Assembly: GCF_014842975.1 (NCBI RefSeq)
Contig: NZ_JACYXK010000028.1
Coordinates: forward strand, 310,001-374,000
Direction: 5' to 3'
DNA length: 64,000 nucleotides
From: Rhodanobacter sp. DHB23
Lineage (GTDB): Bacteria > Pseudomonadota > Gammaproteobacteria > Xanthomonadales > Rhodanobacteraceae
Positions within the stretch are counted from its first letter, which is position 1. Every line of letters starts with the position of its first letter. The translations under genes and the position numbers were made by a program. A model generated the notes under the pieces. That model searched no databases, was not told where the DNA came from, and worked only from the letters and a program-made list of their open reading frames with translations. Positions 43,813 to 55,994 of this stretch are shown one piece after another.

Positions 43813-44466
43813 ATGACCACCGCCACCCTGCACTACATCCACGATCCGCTGTGCGGCTGGTGCTACGCCGCGCAACCGCTGGTGAGCGCGGCGCAGGCGC
43901 AACTGGCCGACCGCCTCGCGCTGCGCCTGCACGGCGGCGGCCTGTTCGGCGAGCCGCGCCGCATCGACGCCGCGCTGGCGCAGCACATCCTGCATTCCGA
44001 TGAGCGCATCGCCCAGCTCAGCGGCCAGCCGTTCGGCGAGGCCTACAAGCAGGGCCTGCTGGCCGACGACGGCACCGTGCTGTATTCGCTGCCGCCGATC
44101 GCCGCCGTGCTGGCCGCCGGATCGCTGGATGCCGCCAAGGCCTACCCGATGCTGGTCGCGATCCAGGACGCGCACTACCGACGCGGCCTGCGCGTGGTCG
44201 AACCGCAGGTGCTGGCCGAACTGGCCGAGGAAACCGGGCTCGAGGGCGAACCGTTCGCGCAGGCCCTGGCGCGTGCCGACGGCCATGCCGTGTTCGAACA
44301 CGTCGAGGCCAGCCGCCGCCTGCTGGGCGAAGTGGGCGGCCAGGGCTTCCCCACCCTGCTGCTGGACATCGACGGCCGCCGCGCGCTGCTGCCGCACCAC
44401 CACTACTACGGCCGCCCCGACGCCTTCGTGCAGATGCTCGCCGCGCAGTTGCCCACGCTGCACTAG
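43813..44466 (+). CDS. DsbA-family (FrnE-like) thioredoxin-fold protein
   Basis: A 217-residue cytoplasmic DsbA-like protein with active site CGWC (residues 14-17, in HDPLCGWCYAAQP) and the helical insertion typical of FrnE/2-hydroxychromene-2-carboxylate isomerase relatives. The cis-Pro loop is VGGQGFPTLLLDIDG near 175-190. No signal peptide is visible, so it probably acts in the cytosol, possibly as an oxidoreductase or chaperone. It lies downstream of trxB, but a 200-base repeat-bearing spacer separates them. Confidence 0.9.
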   Translation: MTTATLHYIHDPLCGWCYAAQPLVSAAQAQLADRLALRLHGGGLFGEPRRIDAALAQHILHSDERIAQLSGQPFGEAYKQGLLADDGTVLYSLPPIAAVLAAGSLDAAKAYPMLVAIQDAHYRRGLRVVEPQVLAELAEETGLEGEPFAQALARADGHAVFEHVEASRRLLGEVGGQGFPTLLLDIDGRRALLPHHHYYGRPDAFVQMLAAQLPTLH

Positions 44467-44481
44467 GCCACGGATTCCCCG

Positions 44482-44556
44482 GTAGGAGCACCCTGTGCGC
44501 GATGGCTTTGGCCCTGATCAGGCATCAAGGCCATCGCGCACAGGGTGCGCTCCTAC
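44482..44556. repeat. REP pair (GTAGGAGC type)
   Basis: GTAGGAGCACCCTGTGCGCG starts at 44482 and its full inverted copy, CGCGCACAGGGTGCGCTCCTAC, ends at 44556. GATGGC/GCCATC extends the inner stem. It is the same family as 33860-33932 and is better preserved, with both GTAG ends intact. The right end lies only about three bases before the first ATG of the next gene. Confidence 0.9.
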
Positions 44557-44559
44557 ACA

Positions 44560-45690
44560 ATGGCTAATATCGCCCGCATGCCCGAGGCACGCTTCCACCC
44601 ACGCATCGCCCAGATCCCGGCCACCGACTGGGACGCGCTGCGCCCCGACGCCAATCCCTTCGTCTCGCACGCCTTCCTGCACGCACTGGAGGACAGCGGC
44701 TGCATCCGTCCCGGCTGGGGCTGGCAAGCGCACCACCTCGGCCTGTACGAACACGGCCAGCTGCGCGCCGCCGCGCCGCTGTACCTCAAGGGCAATTCGC
44801 ACGGCGAGTTCGTGTTCGACTGGAGCTGGGCCGCCGCGTGGGAACGCGCCGGCGGCGACTACTACCCCAAGCTGCTGTGCGGCGTGCCCTACTCGCCGAT
44901 CACCGGCCCGCGCCTGCTGGCCGGTGGCGATGCCGGGTTGCAACGCGCCCTGGTCGAAGCGATGCGCGGCGAAGCCGGGCGCCTGCAGCTCTCGTCCGTG
45001 CACGCGAACTTCCTGCTCGCGGACGAGGCCGACGCCTTCGGTGCGGACTGGCTGGCGCGTTCCGACGTGCAGTTCCACTGGCGCAACCGCGGCTGGCGCG
45101 ACTTCGACGACTTCCTCGCCGCGCTCAACCACAAGAAGCGCGCGAACATCCGCCACGAACGCGCCCGCGTCGCCGCCAGCGGCCTGCGCATGGCCTGGCG
45201 CGAGGGCGCCACGCTGACGGATGCCGAGTGGAACGAAGTGCATGCGCTCTACCTCGCCACCTTCGACGCCAAGGGCAACCACGCCGCACTGACGCCAGCG
45301 TTCTTCCGCCGGCTGGGCGGCATGGCGCAACTGGCGCTGGCGCACGACGCGGACGGCATCGCCGCGATGGCGCTGTTCCTCGAGGGTGACGGCGTGCTGT
45401 ACGGCCGCTACTGGGGCAGCCGCGTCGATGCGCCTGGCCTGCACTTCGAGCTGTGCTACTACCGCGGCATCGAGCACGCGCTGGCGCGCGGCCTGCGCTG
45501 CTTCGAACCCGGCGCGCAGGGCGAGCACAAGCTGGCGCGCGGCTTCCTTCCCGTGCGCACGCACTCGCGGCACCTGCTGCTGCACGAAGGTTTCCGCACC
45601 GCCGTGCGCGAAGCCCTGCACGGCGAATCCGCGGCGATGGACAGCTACGCGGACGAGTGCATGGCGCACAGCCCCTATGCCTCGCGCTGA
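44560..45690 (+). CDS. GNAT/FemAB-like (DUF482) acyltransferase-like protein
   Basis: About 376 residues, from the ATG at 44560; ATG at 44578 (MPEARFHP) is equally possible and neither has a Shine-Dalgarno sequence. The protein matches the peptidogalycan biosynthesis/recognition (DUF482) family with a GNAT fold. Landmarks are NPFVSHAFLHALEDSGC, AAPLYLKGNSHGEFVFDWSWA, YYPKLLCGVPYSPITGPRLL, and FEPGAQGEHKLARGFLPV near the C-terminus. An envelope or acyl-transfer role is suggested by the family name only. The 5' end is crowded by a REP pair that may affect expression. Confidence 0.88.
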   Translation: MANIARMPEARFHPRIAQIPATDWDALRPDANPFVSHAFLHALEDSGCIRPGWGWQAHHLGLYEHGQLRAAAPLYLKGNSHGEFVFDWSWAAAWERAGGDYYPKLLCGVPYSPITGPRLLAGGDAGLQRALVEAMRGEAGRLQLSSVHANFLLADEADAFGADWLARSDVQFHWRNRGWRDFDDFLAALNHKKRANIRHERARVAASGLRMAWREGATLTDAEWNEVHALYLATFDAKGNHAALTPAFFRRLGGMAQLALAHDADGIAAMALFLEGDGVLYGRYWGSRVDAPGLHFELCYYRGIEHALARGLRCFEPGAQGEHKLARGFLPVRTHSRHLLLHEGFRTAVREALHGESAAMDSYADECMAHSPYASR

Positions 45691-45728
45691 CCTGTCATCA
45701 TGGCGTGCCACGCAATCGAAGGATCGAC

Positions 45729-46139
45729 ATGACACCGCCGCTCGACAACACATGCCCGGATGATTCCACGGACGACCTGACCACTCTGCAGGGTTCATGG
45801 GAACAGGTCGGCCTCGAGATAGATGGCATAGCCGATCCGCCCGACGACCACAGCGCCCCCGGCGCACTAACCCTGATCCGTGGCAACCACTTCGAGGTGC
45901 GTACCGTCGAAGGCGAGCTGTTGCTGGAGGGCGACTTCACGCTCGACGCATCCACCGCGCCGAAGTCCATCACCTGGGTCGATTCGATCGGCGCGGACGC
46001 AGGCAAACCGTTGCCCGCCATCTACCGGCTCGAAGGCGACCGCTTCGTCTTCGTTGCGGCCGACGAAGGCATGCCGCGGCCAACTGCCTTTCGCACCAGC
46101 ATGGGCATGGTCATGCGCAGCTTCGTCCGCAAGCGGTAA
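45729..46139 (+). CDS. TIGR03067-like (lipocalin-like) domain protein
   Basis: A 136-residue single-domain protein. The pattern LQGSWEQVGLEIDG near residue 20, LTLIRGNHFEVRTVEGELLLEGDFTLDASTAPKSITW, IYRLEGDRFVFV and a Pro/Arg-rich end match the TIGR03067 domain, which is abundant in planctomycetes and scattered elsewhere. No signal peptide is visible. The function is unknown. It lies 38 bases after the DUF482 gene and 30 bases before aat. Confidence 0.85.
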   Translation: MTPPLDNTCPDDSTDDLTTLQGSWEQVGLEIDGIADPPDDHSAPGALTLIRGNHFEVRTVEGELLLEGDFTLDASTAPKSITWVDSIGADAGKPLPAIYRLEGDRFVFVAADEGMPRPTAFRTSMGMVMRSFVRKR

Positions 46140-46169
46140 ATTCGATCCCTAGCCGCCCATCGATCAGCG

Positions 46170-46886
46170 ATGATCCGCCTGCCCCTGCTCGATTCCGCCG
46201 TACCGGAGCGCTTTCCCGATCCGCGCGACGCTCTGCGCGAACCCAACGGCCTGCTGGCATTCGGCGGCGACCTCTCGCCAGCACGGCTGCTGGCCGCCTA
46301 CGGCCAGGGCATCTTCCCGTGGTACGGCGAGGACGAACCCATCCTGTGGTGGTCGCCCGATCCGCGCTGCGTGTTCCGCACGGAGGCGCTGCACGCCAAC
46401 CGCAGCCTGCGCCGGCAACTGCGCGGCAAGGCGTGGCGGGTGAGCGTGGACCGCGCGTTCGAGGAAGTGGTCCGCGCCTGCGCCGCGCCGCGCGATGGAC
46501 ATGCCGGCACCTGGATCGTGCCGGAGATGATGGACGCCTACGTCGCCCTGCACCGGCTCGGCCACGCGCACAGCGTGGAAGTGTGGGACGACGCGCGGCT
46601 GGTGGGCGGCCTCTACGGCGTGGCGATCGGCCAGCTGTTCTGCGGCGAGTCGATGTTCAGCGCCGAAAGCGGCGGCTCCAAGCTCGCGCTGATGTCACTG
46701 GCCGCGTTGCTGCGGCAATGGGGCTGGCCCCTGATCGATGCGCAGGTGGCGAATGCGCATACGCTGGGTCTTGGTGCCGAGGAAATGCCGCGGGAAAGCT
46801 ACCTGCATGCCATCGTGGAGCTGACTGCCCTGCCCGGCCGCGTGGGTAGCTGGGCATCCTTCGCGCCGCCGGTTCAACCAGGCTGA
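46170..46886 (+). CDS. aat: Leucyl/phenylalanyl-tRNA--protein transferase
   Basis: Aat adds Leu or Phe to N-terminal Arg/Lys of proteins and so marks them for ClpAP via ClpS (N-degron pathway). It has 238 residues. Conserved segments are PNGLLAFGGDLSPARLLAAYGQGIFPWY, ILWWSPDPRCVF, and VEVWDDARLVGGLYGVAIGQLFCGESMFS, with SGGSKLAL close behind. All catalytic-core segments are intact. clpA and clpS, often nearby, are not in this window. Its 3' end overlaps the convergent methyltransferase gene by 13 bases. Confidence 0.96.
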   Translation: MIRLPLLDSAVPERFPDPRDALREPNGLLAFGGDLSPARLLAAYGQGIFPWYGEDEPILWWSPDPRCVFRTEALHANRSLRRQLRGKAWRVSVDRAFEEVVRACAAPRDGHAGTWIVPEMMDAYVALHRLGHAHSVEVWDDARLVGGLYGVAIGQLFCGESMFSAESGGSKLALMSLAALLRQWGWPLIDAQVANAHTLGLGAEEMPRESYLHAIVELTALPGRVGSWASFAPPVQPG

Positions 46887-47569
46887 TGCGATGGCGCCTG
46901 ACGCGCCACGGCAACGAAGATCACCGAGGCCGGACGCCCCGTGTCCGGATGCACCGGCTCGACGAGCTGCACGAGGTTCAGCCCGGCCTGCGCAAAAACC
47001 GCCACCCAACTGCCCAGGGTGCGGAAATACCACGGCGCCGCCTCGCCGAAGCCCTCGCCGCAGCCGATCCACGAACCCTCGCGCCAGCCATCCGCATAAG
47101 GTTCGCCAGCCATCGCCGGATGCAGGGTCTGCACGATCAATGCGCCATTCGGTTCCAGCAGATCGGGCACCGCGGCGAGCAAGGCATCGACCGACGATCC
47201 GCCGAGCAAAGAGAAATTGCAGACCACCACGTCGGCCCGTAGGTCCAGTGCGCCCGAGGCGATGTCCTCATAGGACAGCACGCGGAACTCGCCACCGCCC
47301 TTGGCGCGCGCCGCTTCGACCAGCGCCGGCACCGCATCCACGCCAAGCACCCGCACGCCCTTCCCGGCCAACGCACGCGTGAGCCAGCCTTCGCCGCAGC
47401 CCACGTCGATCGCCGTGCGGGGCGAGCGCGCCAGCACGGCGTCGAGGATGGCCTGGTCGGTCACCAGACGGCGGCTTTCGATGCGCCCTTCGCGCACGGC
47501 GCGCTCCCATGCCTGCGCGTTCGCATGCCAGGCGTCGAGGATCAGGATTTCCTGCGCCCCGGCGGTCAC
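46874..47569 (-). CDS. Class I SAM-dependent methyltransferase
   Basis: A 231-residue methyltransferase. SAM motif I is AIDVGCGEGWLTRALAGKG (near 53-71), motif II VLGVDAVPALVEAARAKG, and motif IV DVVVCNFSLLGG. WEAxHxH-like ubiquinone-pathway motifs are absent, and the substrate cannot be named. It starts four bases downstream of ispG in the same orientation, so it is very likely co-transcribed with it. It converges with aat. Confidence 0.9.
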   Translation of the reverse strand: MTAGAQEILILDAWHANAQAWERAVREGRIESRRLVTDQAILDAVLARSPRTAIDVGCGEGWLTRALAGKGVRVLGVDAVPALVEAARAKGGGEFRVLSYEDIASGALDLRADVVVCNFSLLGGSSVDALLAAVPDLLEPNGALIVQTLHPAMAGEPYADGWREGSWIGCGEGFGEAAPWYFRTLGSWVAVFAQAGLNLVQLVEPVHPDTGRPASVIFVAVARQAPSHQPG

Positions 47570-47573
47570 CGGA

Positions 47574-48833
<1,260 letters not shown>

Positions 48834-49004
48834 GCGGGCAACCGTGGATCCGTCGCCGCGAGAGGTGCGGCGTGAAGTCGAAAGTCTAGCCGAACGCCCA
48901 TGACAATCGGCCGACCGATACATCAGGCATTACCTGCACAACCGCCGCCAAGCCACTGTTGCGCAAGAGCTGGCACCGACAAGACGTGCTAGTCTCGCCG
49001 GTCC

Positions 49005-50360
49005 ATGCACGCCCCCGACGACCACGCCGCTCCGCCGCGCCAGATCCTCACCCCCAGCATGCTGAACCGGCTGGTGCGCGACCTGCTGGAAGACGTGCTG
49101 CCGATGGTGTGGATCGAGGGCGAGCTGTCCAACGTGGCGCGCCCCGCCTCCGGGCACCTCTACTTCACGCTCAAGGACAGCGGCGCCCAGGTGCGCTGCG
49201 CGATGTTCCGCCCGAAGAGCGCCGCGCTGCGCTTCAAGCCCGTCGACGGCATGCAGGTGCTGCTGCGCGCGCGGGTGGGGCTGTACGAGCCGCGCGGCGA
49301 ATTCCAGCTCGTCGCCGAGCACATGGAGCCGGCCGGCGAAGGCGCGCTGCAACGCGAGTTCGAGCGGCTGAAGGCGCGGCTCGATGCCGAAGGCCTGTTC
49401 GATCCCGCGCGCAAGCGCCCCCTGCCGCGCTACGCGCGGCGCATCGGCGTGGTCACCTCCGCCACCGGCGCGGCGATCCGCGACGTGCTCAGCGTGCTCG
49501 CGCGGCGCTGGCCGCTGGCCGAGGTGGAGTTGTTGCCGGTGCCGGTGCAGGGCCGCGAGGCGCCGCCCGCCATCGCCGCGATGTTGAAGAAGGCCTCGAC
49601 CAGCGCACGCTACGACGTGCTGCTGCTCACCCGCGGCGGCGGCTCGCTGGAAGACCTGTGGGCCTTCAACGACGAAGCCGTGGCGCGCGCCATCCACGCC
49701 AGTGCGGTACCCGTGGTGAGCGCGGTGGGGCACGAGGTGGATTTCAGCATCGCGGACTTCGTGGCCGACCTGCGCGCACCCACCCCTTCCGCCGCCGCCG
49801 AGCTGCTGGTGCCCGACGCGCAGGCCACCCTGCGCCACCTGCGCCAGCTGCGGCAGCGCCTGGCGCTGCTCGAACAGCGCCGCCTGCAAGCGCTCACCCA
49901 GCGCGTCGACCACCTGTTCGCGCGCCTGCAGGCGCAGCGCCCGCAGGCACGGCTGTCGCGCGACCGCGAACGCCTCGCCCACCTGCGGCACCGCCTGCTC
50001 ACCGTGCTGCGCGAACACCGGCAACGCAACCGCACCCGGCTGGACCGCCTGCATGCACGCCTGCTGGCGCGCCATCCGCAACAGCGCCTGCCGCTGCTGC
50101 AGCGGCAGCTGGACGAACAATCGCAGCGCCTGCGCCAGGCCATCGCCCGCCAGCTGGAACGCGACCGCCACGCCCTGCAGCAGGCCGCCCGCACCTTGCA
50201 CGCGGTCAGTCCGCTCGCGACGCTGGAGCGCGGCTACGCCATCCTGTTCGATGGCGACGGAAAGGTCGTGCGCGCCTCGGCCGACGTCGGCGCAGGTGAC
50301 GATGTGCGCGCCCGTCTCGCAGACGGCGAACTCACTTTGCGCGTGCTCGGGAAGCCCTGA
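49005..50360 (+). CDS. xseA: Exodeoxyribonuclease VII large subunit
   Basis: XseA forms ExoVII with XseB and degrades single-stranded DNA into oligonucleotides. It has 451 residues. The N-terminal OB fold has LPMVWIEGELSNVARPASGHLYFTLKDSGAQVRCAMF. The catalytic core follows with IGVVTSATGAAIRDVLSVLARRWP, LLTRGGGSLEDLWAFNDEAVARAI and SAVGHEVDFSIADFVADLRAPTPSAAAEL. A long coiled-coil follows, then VSPLATLERGYAIL. xseB is not adjacent in this window. Confidence 0.96.
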   Translation: MHAPDDHAAPPRQILTPSMLNRLVRDLLEDVLPMVWIEGELSNVARPASGHLYFTLKDSGAQVRCAMFRPKSAALRFKPVDGMQVLLRARVGLYEPRGEFQLVAEHMEPAGEGALQREFERLKARLDAEGLFDPARKRPLPRYARRIGVVTSATGAAIRDVLSVLARRWPLAEVELLPVPVQGREAPPAIAAMLKKASTSARYDVLLLTRGGGSLEDLWAFNDEAVARAIHASAVPVVSAVGHEVDFSIADFVADLRAPTPSAAAELLVPDAQATLRHLRQLRQRLALLEQRRLQALTQRVDHLFARLQAQRPQARLSRDRERLAHLRHRLLTVLREHRQRNRTRLDRLHARLLARHPQQRLPLLQRQLDEQSQRLRQAIARQLERDRHALQQAARTLHAVSPLATLERGYAILFDGDGKVVRASADVGAGDDVRARLADGELTLRVLGKP

Positions 50361-50574
50361 ATTTGCCCGCCATCCCGGCGCAGGCCGGAGGCGCTTCACA
50401 ACAGCGAAGCTGGTCATCCAGCGCCTGCAATCCTGCGGGCGCAAAGACACGGGATCCCTGTTTGACCAGCTTCCGGCTGCTGAAAAGCGCCTCGCAGGGA
50501 TGAGGAGCAAAAAACCGGTCGATCAGCCCCCGGGCAAGCAACCTTTCCGCCCCGCCCCTGCAACGCCCGGGCGG
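50361..50574. repeat. xseA-slipin gap with a degraded intergenic repeat
   Basis: About 214 bases. CCGCCATCCCGGCGCAGGCCGG at about 50367-50388 is a variant of the GTCATCCCGGCGAAGG family. AGCTGGTCA (50407-50415) and TGACCAGCT (50463-50471) give an inner inverted match. The outer arm is only partly recognisable (GCAGGGATGA near 50492). No gene is visible. Confidence 0.5.
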
Positions 50575-51360
50575 TCAGCCGGCATCGCGACGCGCCCGTT
50601 CTGCGAGGCGTGCCATCGCATCGGCCGCGTTGACGAATTCCGAGGGCATCATCACGATGGTCATCGTGTTCTGCTCGGCGCCGACCTCGGTGAGCATCTG
50701 CATGCGCCGCAGTTCGATCGCCATCGGCGTCTGCGCCATCCTGGTCGCCGCCTCGGTGAGTTTCAGCGCGGCGTCGTGCTCGGCCTCGGCCTTGATGATG
50801 CGTGCGCGCTTCTCGCGGTGCGCCTCGGCTTCCTGCGCCATCGCACGCTGCATGGATTGCGGTATCTCCACGTCCTTGATCTGCACCATGTCGACCTCGA
50901 CGCCCCACGGCTCGGTGACCTTGTCGATGATCTTGCCCAGCGTGCCGGACAGCTTCTCCTGCTCCTTCAGCAGTTCGTCCAGCGAGTGCTGGCCGATCAC
51001 GCTGCGCAGGCTGGTGAGCGCGGTCTGCCGCACCGCGTCCTCGAAACGCGCCACCTGCACGATTGCCCGCTCGGGATTGATCACCTTGTACCAGACCACC
51101 GCGCGCATCTTCACCGGCACGTTGTCGTTGGTCATGGTCTCCTGGGGCTCGATGTCCTGGGTCATCACCCGCATGTCCACGATCAGCATGCGGTCGATGG
51201 CCGGGATGATCCAAGTCAACCCGGGCTCGCGGGTGCCGCGGTAGCGCCCGAGGCGGAACACCACCCCGCGCTGGTATTGCTGCAGCACGCGCAAGCCGCT
51301 CAAAAGGATGCAGATCAGCAGTACGACGACGAATGCATACCCTGGCATGAACCCACCCAT
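50575..51360 (-). CDS. Slipin-family SPFH protein
   Basis: A 261-residue stomatin/prohibitin (SPFH/Band 7) protein. One N-terminal membrane segment (about 6-24) is followed by the slipin core VVFRLGRYRGTREPGLTWIIP, DVRV-like IVDMRVMTQDIEPQETMTNDNVPVKM, and the long amphipathic helix rich in Glu/Ala/Lys (AEAHREKRARIIKAEAEHDAALKL). Slipins organise membrane microdomains. The NfeD-like protease partner gene usually next to slipins is not adjacent. Confidence 0.93.
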   Translation of the reverse strand: MGGFMPGYAFVVVLLICILLSGLRVLQQYQRGVVFRLGRYRGTREPGLTWIIPAIDRMLIVDMRVMTQDIEPQETMTNDNVPVKMRAVVWYKVINPERAIVQVARFEDAVRQTALTSLRSVIGQHSLDELLKEQEKLSGTLGKIIDKVTEPWGVEVDMVQIKDVEIPQSMQRAMAQEAEAHREKRARIIKAEAEHDAALKLTEAATRMAQTPMAIELRRMQMLTEVGAEQNTMTIVMMPSEFVNAADAMARLAERARRDAG

Positions 51361-51433
51361 CGCAAGTCCGGCGGAGCCGCCAGTCTACGCGCCTCGACCG
51401 TCCTGCGCCCGGCGGCGATGCGCGGAAGCCGGC

Positions 51434-52195
51434 TCAGACGTCGCCGGGCTTGCCCGCCTTGACGTTCCAGCCCATCGCCTCGTAGATCCTGTAGTGCCAG
51501 ATGCCGGTGTATTCGTGCAGCGCCACGTCGGCCGCGGCGAAGTTCCACGATTGCGGCCACCAATCCATGAGCGGAGCCAGCCAGTCGCCGCGCGCCGGCA
51601 CGGTCGCGATGCCGAAATGCGAAAAATACAGGCTGGCGCGGCTCAGGTGCGTGGCCGAAGAAACCAGTACCACCTGCTGCGCGCCGTAGCCGCGCAGCAA
51701 CGGCGCGCTGAACTGCGCGTTCTGCCAGGTGTTCATGCTGCGCGGCTCCAGCAGCAGGTCGCCGGCCGGCACGCCGAGGCGTTGCAGCACCACGCCGTAC
51801 GCCATGGCCTCGGGCTGGCCGGTATGCATGGCGTCGCCGCCGCTCACCTCCAGCTTGCAGTCGTTGCCGCCGGCCTTGCATTCGCGGTACAGCGCCAGCG
51901 CCTCGTTGATGCGGCCATTCGCGAACAGCGTGGGCTCCACCGTCCCCGCCGTGGTGCGCACGGTACCTGCGCCCAGCAGCACGACGGCATTGCGCTGCGA
52001 CCATGCGATCGCGGGATGCCGCGCATAGGGCGCCTGCAGATGGCGGAGCAACCACGCCGGCAGCAGCCCGCAGCCGGTGACGTAGAAAAGCAGCACGGCC
52101 AGCGCCAGCGCCGCACCCGCCATGCGCCGCCACTTCAACGCACGCAGCACGAGGCCGAGCACCACGAGAACCATCAGCACGTCCAGCGACATCAT
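51434..52195 (-). CDS. YdcF-family (DUF218) membrane protein
   Basis: A 253-residue protein with two N-terminal membrane segments (about 2-18 and 26-43) and a DUF218/YdcF domain. Signature parts are NAVVLLGAGTV (near 70), VSGGDAMHTGQPEAMAYGVVLQRLGVPAGDLLLEPRSMNTWQNA and VLVSSATHLSRASLYFSHFG. ElyC, SanA and YdcF relatives act in envelope integrity, with no clear enzymatic reaction. It is divergent from the YigZ gene. Confidence 0.9.
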   Translation of the reverse strand: MMSLDVLMVLVVLGLVLRALKWRRMAGAALALAVLLFYVTGCGLLPAWLLRHLQAPYARHPAIAWSQRNAVVLLGAGTVRTTAGTVEPTLFANGRINEALALYRECKAGGNDCKLEVSGGDAMHTGQPEAMAYGVVLQRLGVPAGDLLLEPRSMNTWQNAQFSAPLLRGYGAQQVVLVSSATHLSRASLYFSHFGIATVPARGDWLAPLMDWWPQSWNFAAADVALHEYTGIWHYRIYEAMGWNVKAGKPGDV

Positions 52196-52263
52196 GGCAT
52201 TCCAGCGAACACGAAAGGCGCAGGGTAATGCATGGACATGACACCATGCCCTACCCTGCGCAC

Positions 52264-52860
52264 ATGAGCGAACCGCTGCACACCCTGGCCGCCGCCTGCC
52301 GCCGCCTCGAGGAAATCAAGAAGAGCCGCTTCCTTGCGCAGGCCGCGCCGGTTAACAACCCCGAGCAGGCGCTGGCCTTCGTGCGCGCGGCATCCGCCGC
52401 CGATGCCACGCACAACTGCTGGGCCTACCGCATCGGCCAGGACTACCGCTTCAACGACGACGGCGAGCCGGGCGGTACCGCGGGCCGCCCCATCCTGCAG
52501 GCCATCGAGGGCCAGGGCTGCGACCGCGTGGCGGTGGTGGTGACGCGCTGGTACGGCGGCATCAAGCTCGGCGCCGGCGGCCTTGCCCGCGCCTACGGCG
52601 GCACCGCGGCAGAATGCCTGCGCACCGCCGGGCGCGTGGCGATCGTGGCGATGGCGCGGCTGGGCTTCCGCTGCGACTTCGCGGAACTGGCGCTGTTCAA
52701 GGCACGCCTGCGCGAACTGGATGCCGAGGCGGTGCGCGAGGAATTCGGCGCCGACGGCGTGACGCTGGAATACGCCTTGCCGGCGCAACGCGTCGCCGAA
52801 GCCCAGGCGCGCATCGGCGACCTCAGCCGCGGCCGCATCGCGGCACGGCGGCTCGACTGA
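52264..52860 (+). CDS. YigZ/IMPACT-family protein
   Basis: A 198-residue UPF0029 protein. The IMPACT domain is plain: KKSRFLAQAAPVNNPEQALAFV, ATHNCWAYRIGQ, FNDDGEPGGTAGRPIL and VTRWYGGIKLGAGGLARAYGGTAAECL. A DUF1949-type C-terminal ferredoxin fold follows. The yeast and mammalian relatives modulate Gcn2/translation control; the bacterial role is not settled. The start at 52264 (MSEPL) is preferred over an in-frame upstream Met at 52228. Confidence 0.93.
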   Translation: MSEPLHTLAAACRRLEEIKKSRFLAQAAPVNNPEQALAFVRAASAADATHNCWAYRIGQDYRFNDDGEPGGTAGRPILQAIEGQGCDRVAVVVTRWYGGIKLGAGGLARAYGGTAAECLRTAGRVAIVAMARLGFRCDFAELALFKARLRELDAEAVREEFGADGVTLEYALPAQRVAEAQARIGDLSRGRIAARRLD

Positions 52861-52993
52861 GCGCGGCTCCCGCACGCTTCTTCGAATCGCCACAATTCCG
52901 GCTTGTGCAGGGCCGACGGGCTGTCCACACTGCGCGGCCACACCCGCCGCGCGCCGGGCCGACAACGGACGCCGCCCATCCCGAGGGGAACCC

Positions 52994-54106
52994 ATGCAAC
53001 GCCTGCCCGGCCTCGACCTGCTGCGCGCCATCGCCATCGTCTGGGTGATGCTGTTCCACTCGTGGATGATCGGCGGCATCGGCGGCCCGCTCCAGCCCGT
53101 CGCCGACTACGGCTGGATGGGCGTGGACCTGTTCTTCGTGCTCAGCGGCTACCTGATCGGCCAGCAGTTGCTGGAGCCCTTGAGCCACGGCGAGCCGCTG
53201 CCGTTCGGCATGTTCTACCTGCGCCGTGCCTTCCGCATCCTGCCGGCCTTCCTCGCGGTGCTGGCGGCGTACCTGCTGTTTCCCGGCTGGCGCGAGGCGC
53301 CGGGCATGCAGCCGGCGTGGCAGTTCCTCACGTTCACCGTGAACCTGCTGATCGACTACCGGCACAACCAGGCGTTCTCGCACGCCTGGTCGCTGTGCGT
53401 GGAGGAGCATTTTTACCTGCTGTTCCCGTTGCTGGCATGGTGGCTGGCGCGGCGTTCGTCGCCGGCGCTGGTCGTCGTCGGCTGCGTGCTGGTCGTGGCG
53501 ATGGGCATGCTGTTGCGCGGGGAGGCCGTGCTGGATGGCCGGGACTGGCTGGAGACCGTCTACTACCCGACCTGGACGCGGCTGGACGGCTTGCTGGACG
53601 GCGTGCTGCTGGCGACGATCCAGGCGTATCGCCCGCACTGGTGGGCCGGCATGCAGCGACGCGCCAACGTGCTTGCCGCCGCGGGCCTGCTGCTTGCCGC
53701 CGCGGCGATCTGGCTGTTCCGCGACAAGTCCGGTTTCGCCGCCAGCGTGTTCGGCTTCCCCCTGCTCTCGCTCGGACTGGCCCTGCTGGTGGCGGCCGGC
53801 GCGGGCAGGCGCAGTTGGCTGGGACGCTGGCGCGTGCCTGGCGCGGGTTGGATCGCCGGCATCTCGTACAGCCTCTACCTCAGCCACAAGCTGCCCATGC
53901 ATGCGGTGCATGAAGCGCTGGCGCAGTGGCCCGCGGTGCACGGAGTCGCCGCGTTCGCTGTATACGCGTCGGCCATCCTCGCCACGGGTGCCCTGCTGCA
54001 TTACGCCGTCGAGCGCCCGTTCCTGCGGCTGCGCGACCGCCTGGGCATCACCGGCCGCCGCAGTCCCGCCACGGCACGGCTCGCGGCCCCGGCGCTGGAT
54101 GGTTGA
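52994..54106 (+). CDS. Acyltransferase-3 family membrane protein (OafA/YrhL-like)
   Basis: A 370-residue integral membrane acyltransferase with about ten segments. It starts with the typical QRLPGLDLLRAIAIVWVMLFH, then GWMGVDLFFVLSGYLIG, the RRAFRILPAFLAV loop, and HAWSLCVEEHFYLLFPLLAWW. These enzymes O-acetylate or acylate surface glycans and lipids. There is no SGNH domain. GAGGGG lies about ten bases upstream of the ATG. The acceptor is unknown, and no polysaccharide cluster surrounds it. Confidence 0.92.
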   Translation: MQRLPGLDLLRAIAIVWVMLFHSWMIGGIGGPLQPVADYGWMGVDLFFVLSGYLIGQQLLEPLSHGEPLPFGMFYLRRAFRILPAFLAVLAAYLLFPGWREAPGMQPAWQFLTFTVNLLIDYRHNQAFSHAWSLCVEEHFYLLFPLLAWWLARRSSPALVVVGCVLVVAMGMLLRGEAVLDGRDWLETVYYPTWTRLDGLLDGVLLATIQAYRPHWWAGMQRRANVLAAAGLLLAAAAIWLFRDKSGFAASVFGFPLLSLGLALLVAAGAGRRSWLGRWRVPGAGWIAGISYSLYLSHKLPMHAVHEALAQWPAVHGVAAFAVYASAILATGALLHYAVERPFLRLRDRLGITGRRSPATARLAAPALDG

Positions 54107-54166
54107 ATCACGGGGAAGGCTCCCCCATCTGGAGCAGATTGCGGCGCGCCAGCCGCCCAGCGCGAA

Positions 54167-55939
<1,773 letters not shown>

Positions 55940-55994
55940 GAAGTCGGCAGCGCACGCCGCTGCCCGGACAGCATGCGTCTTTCCTGGGGAGCCC

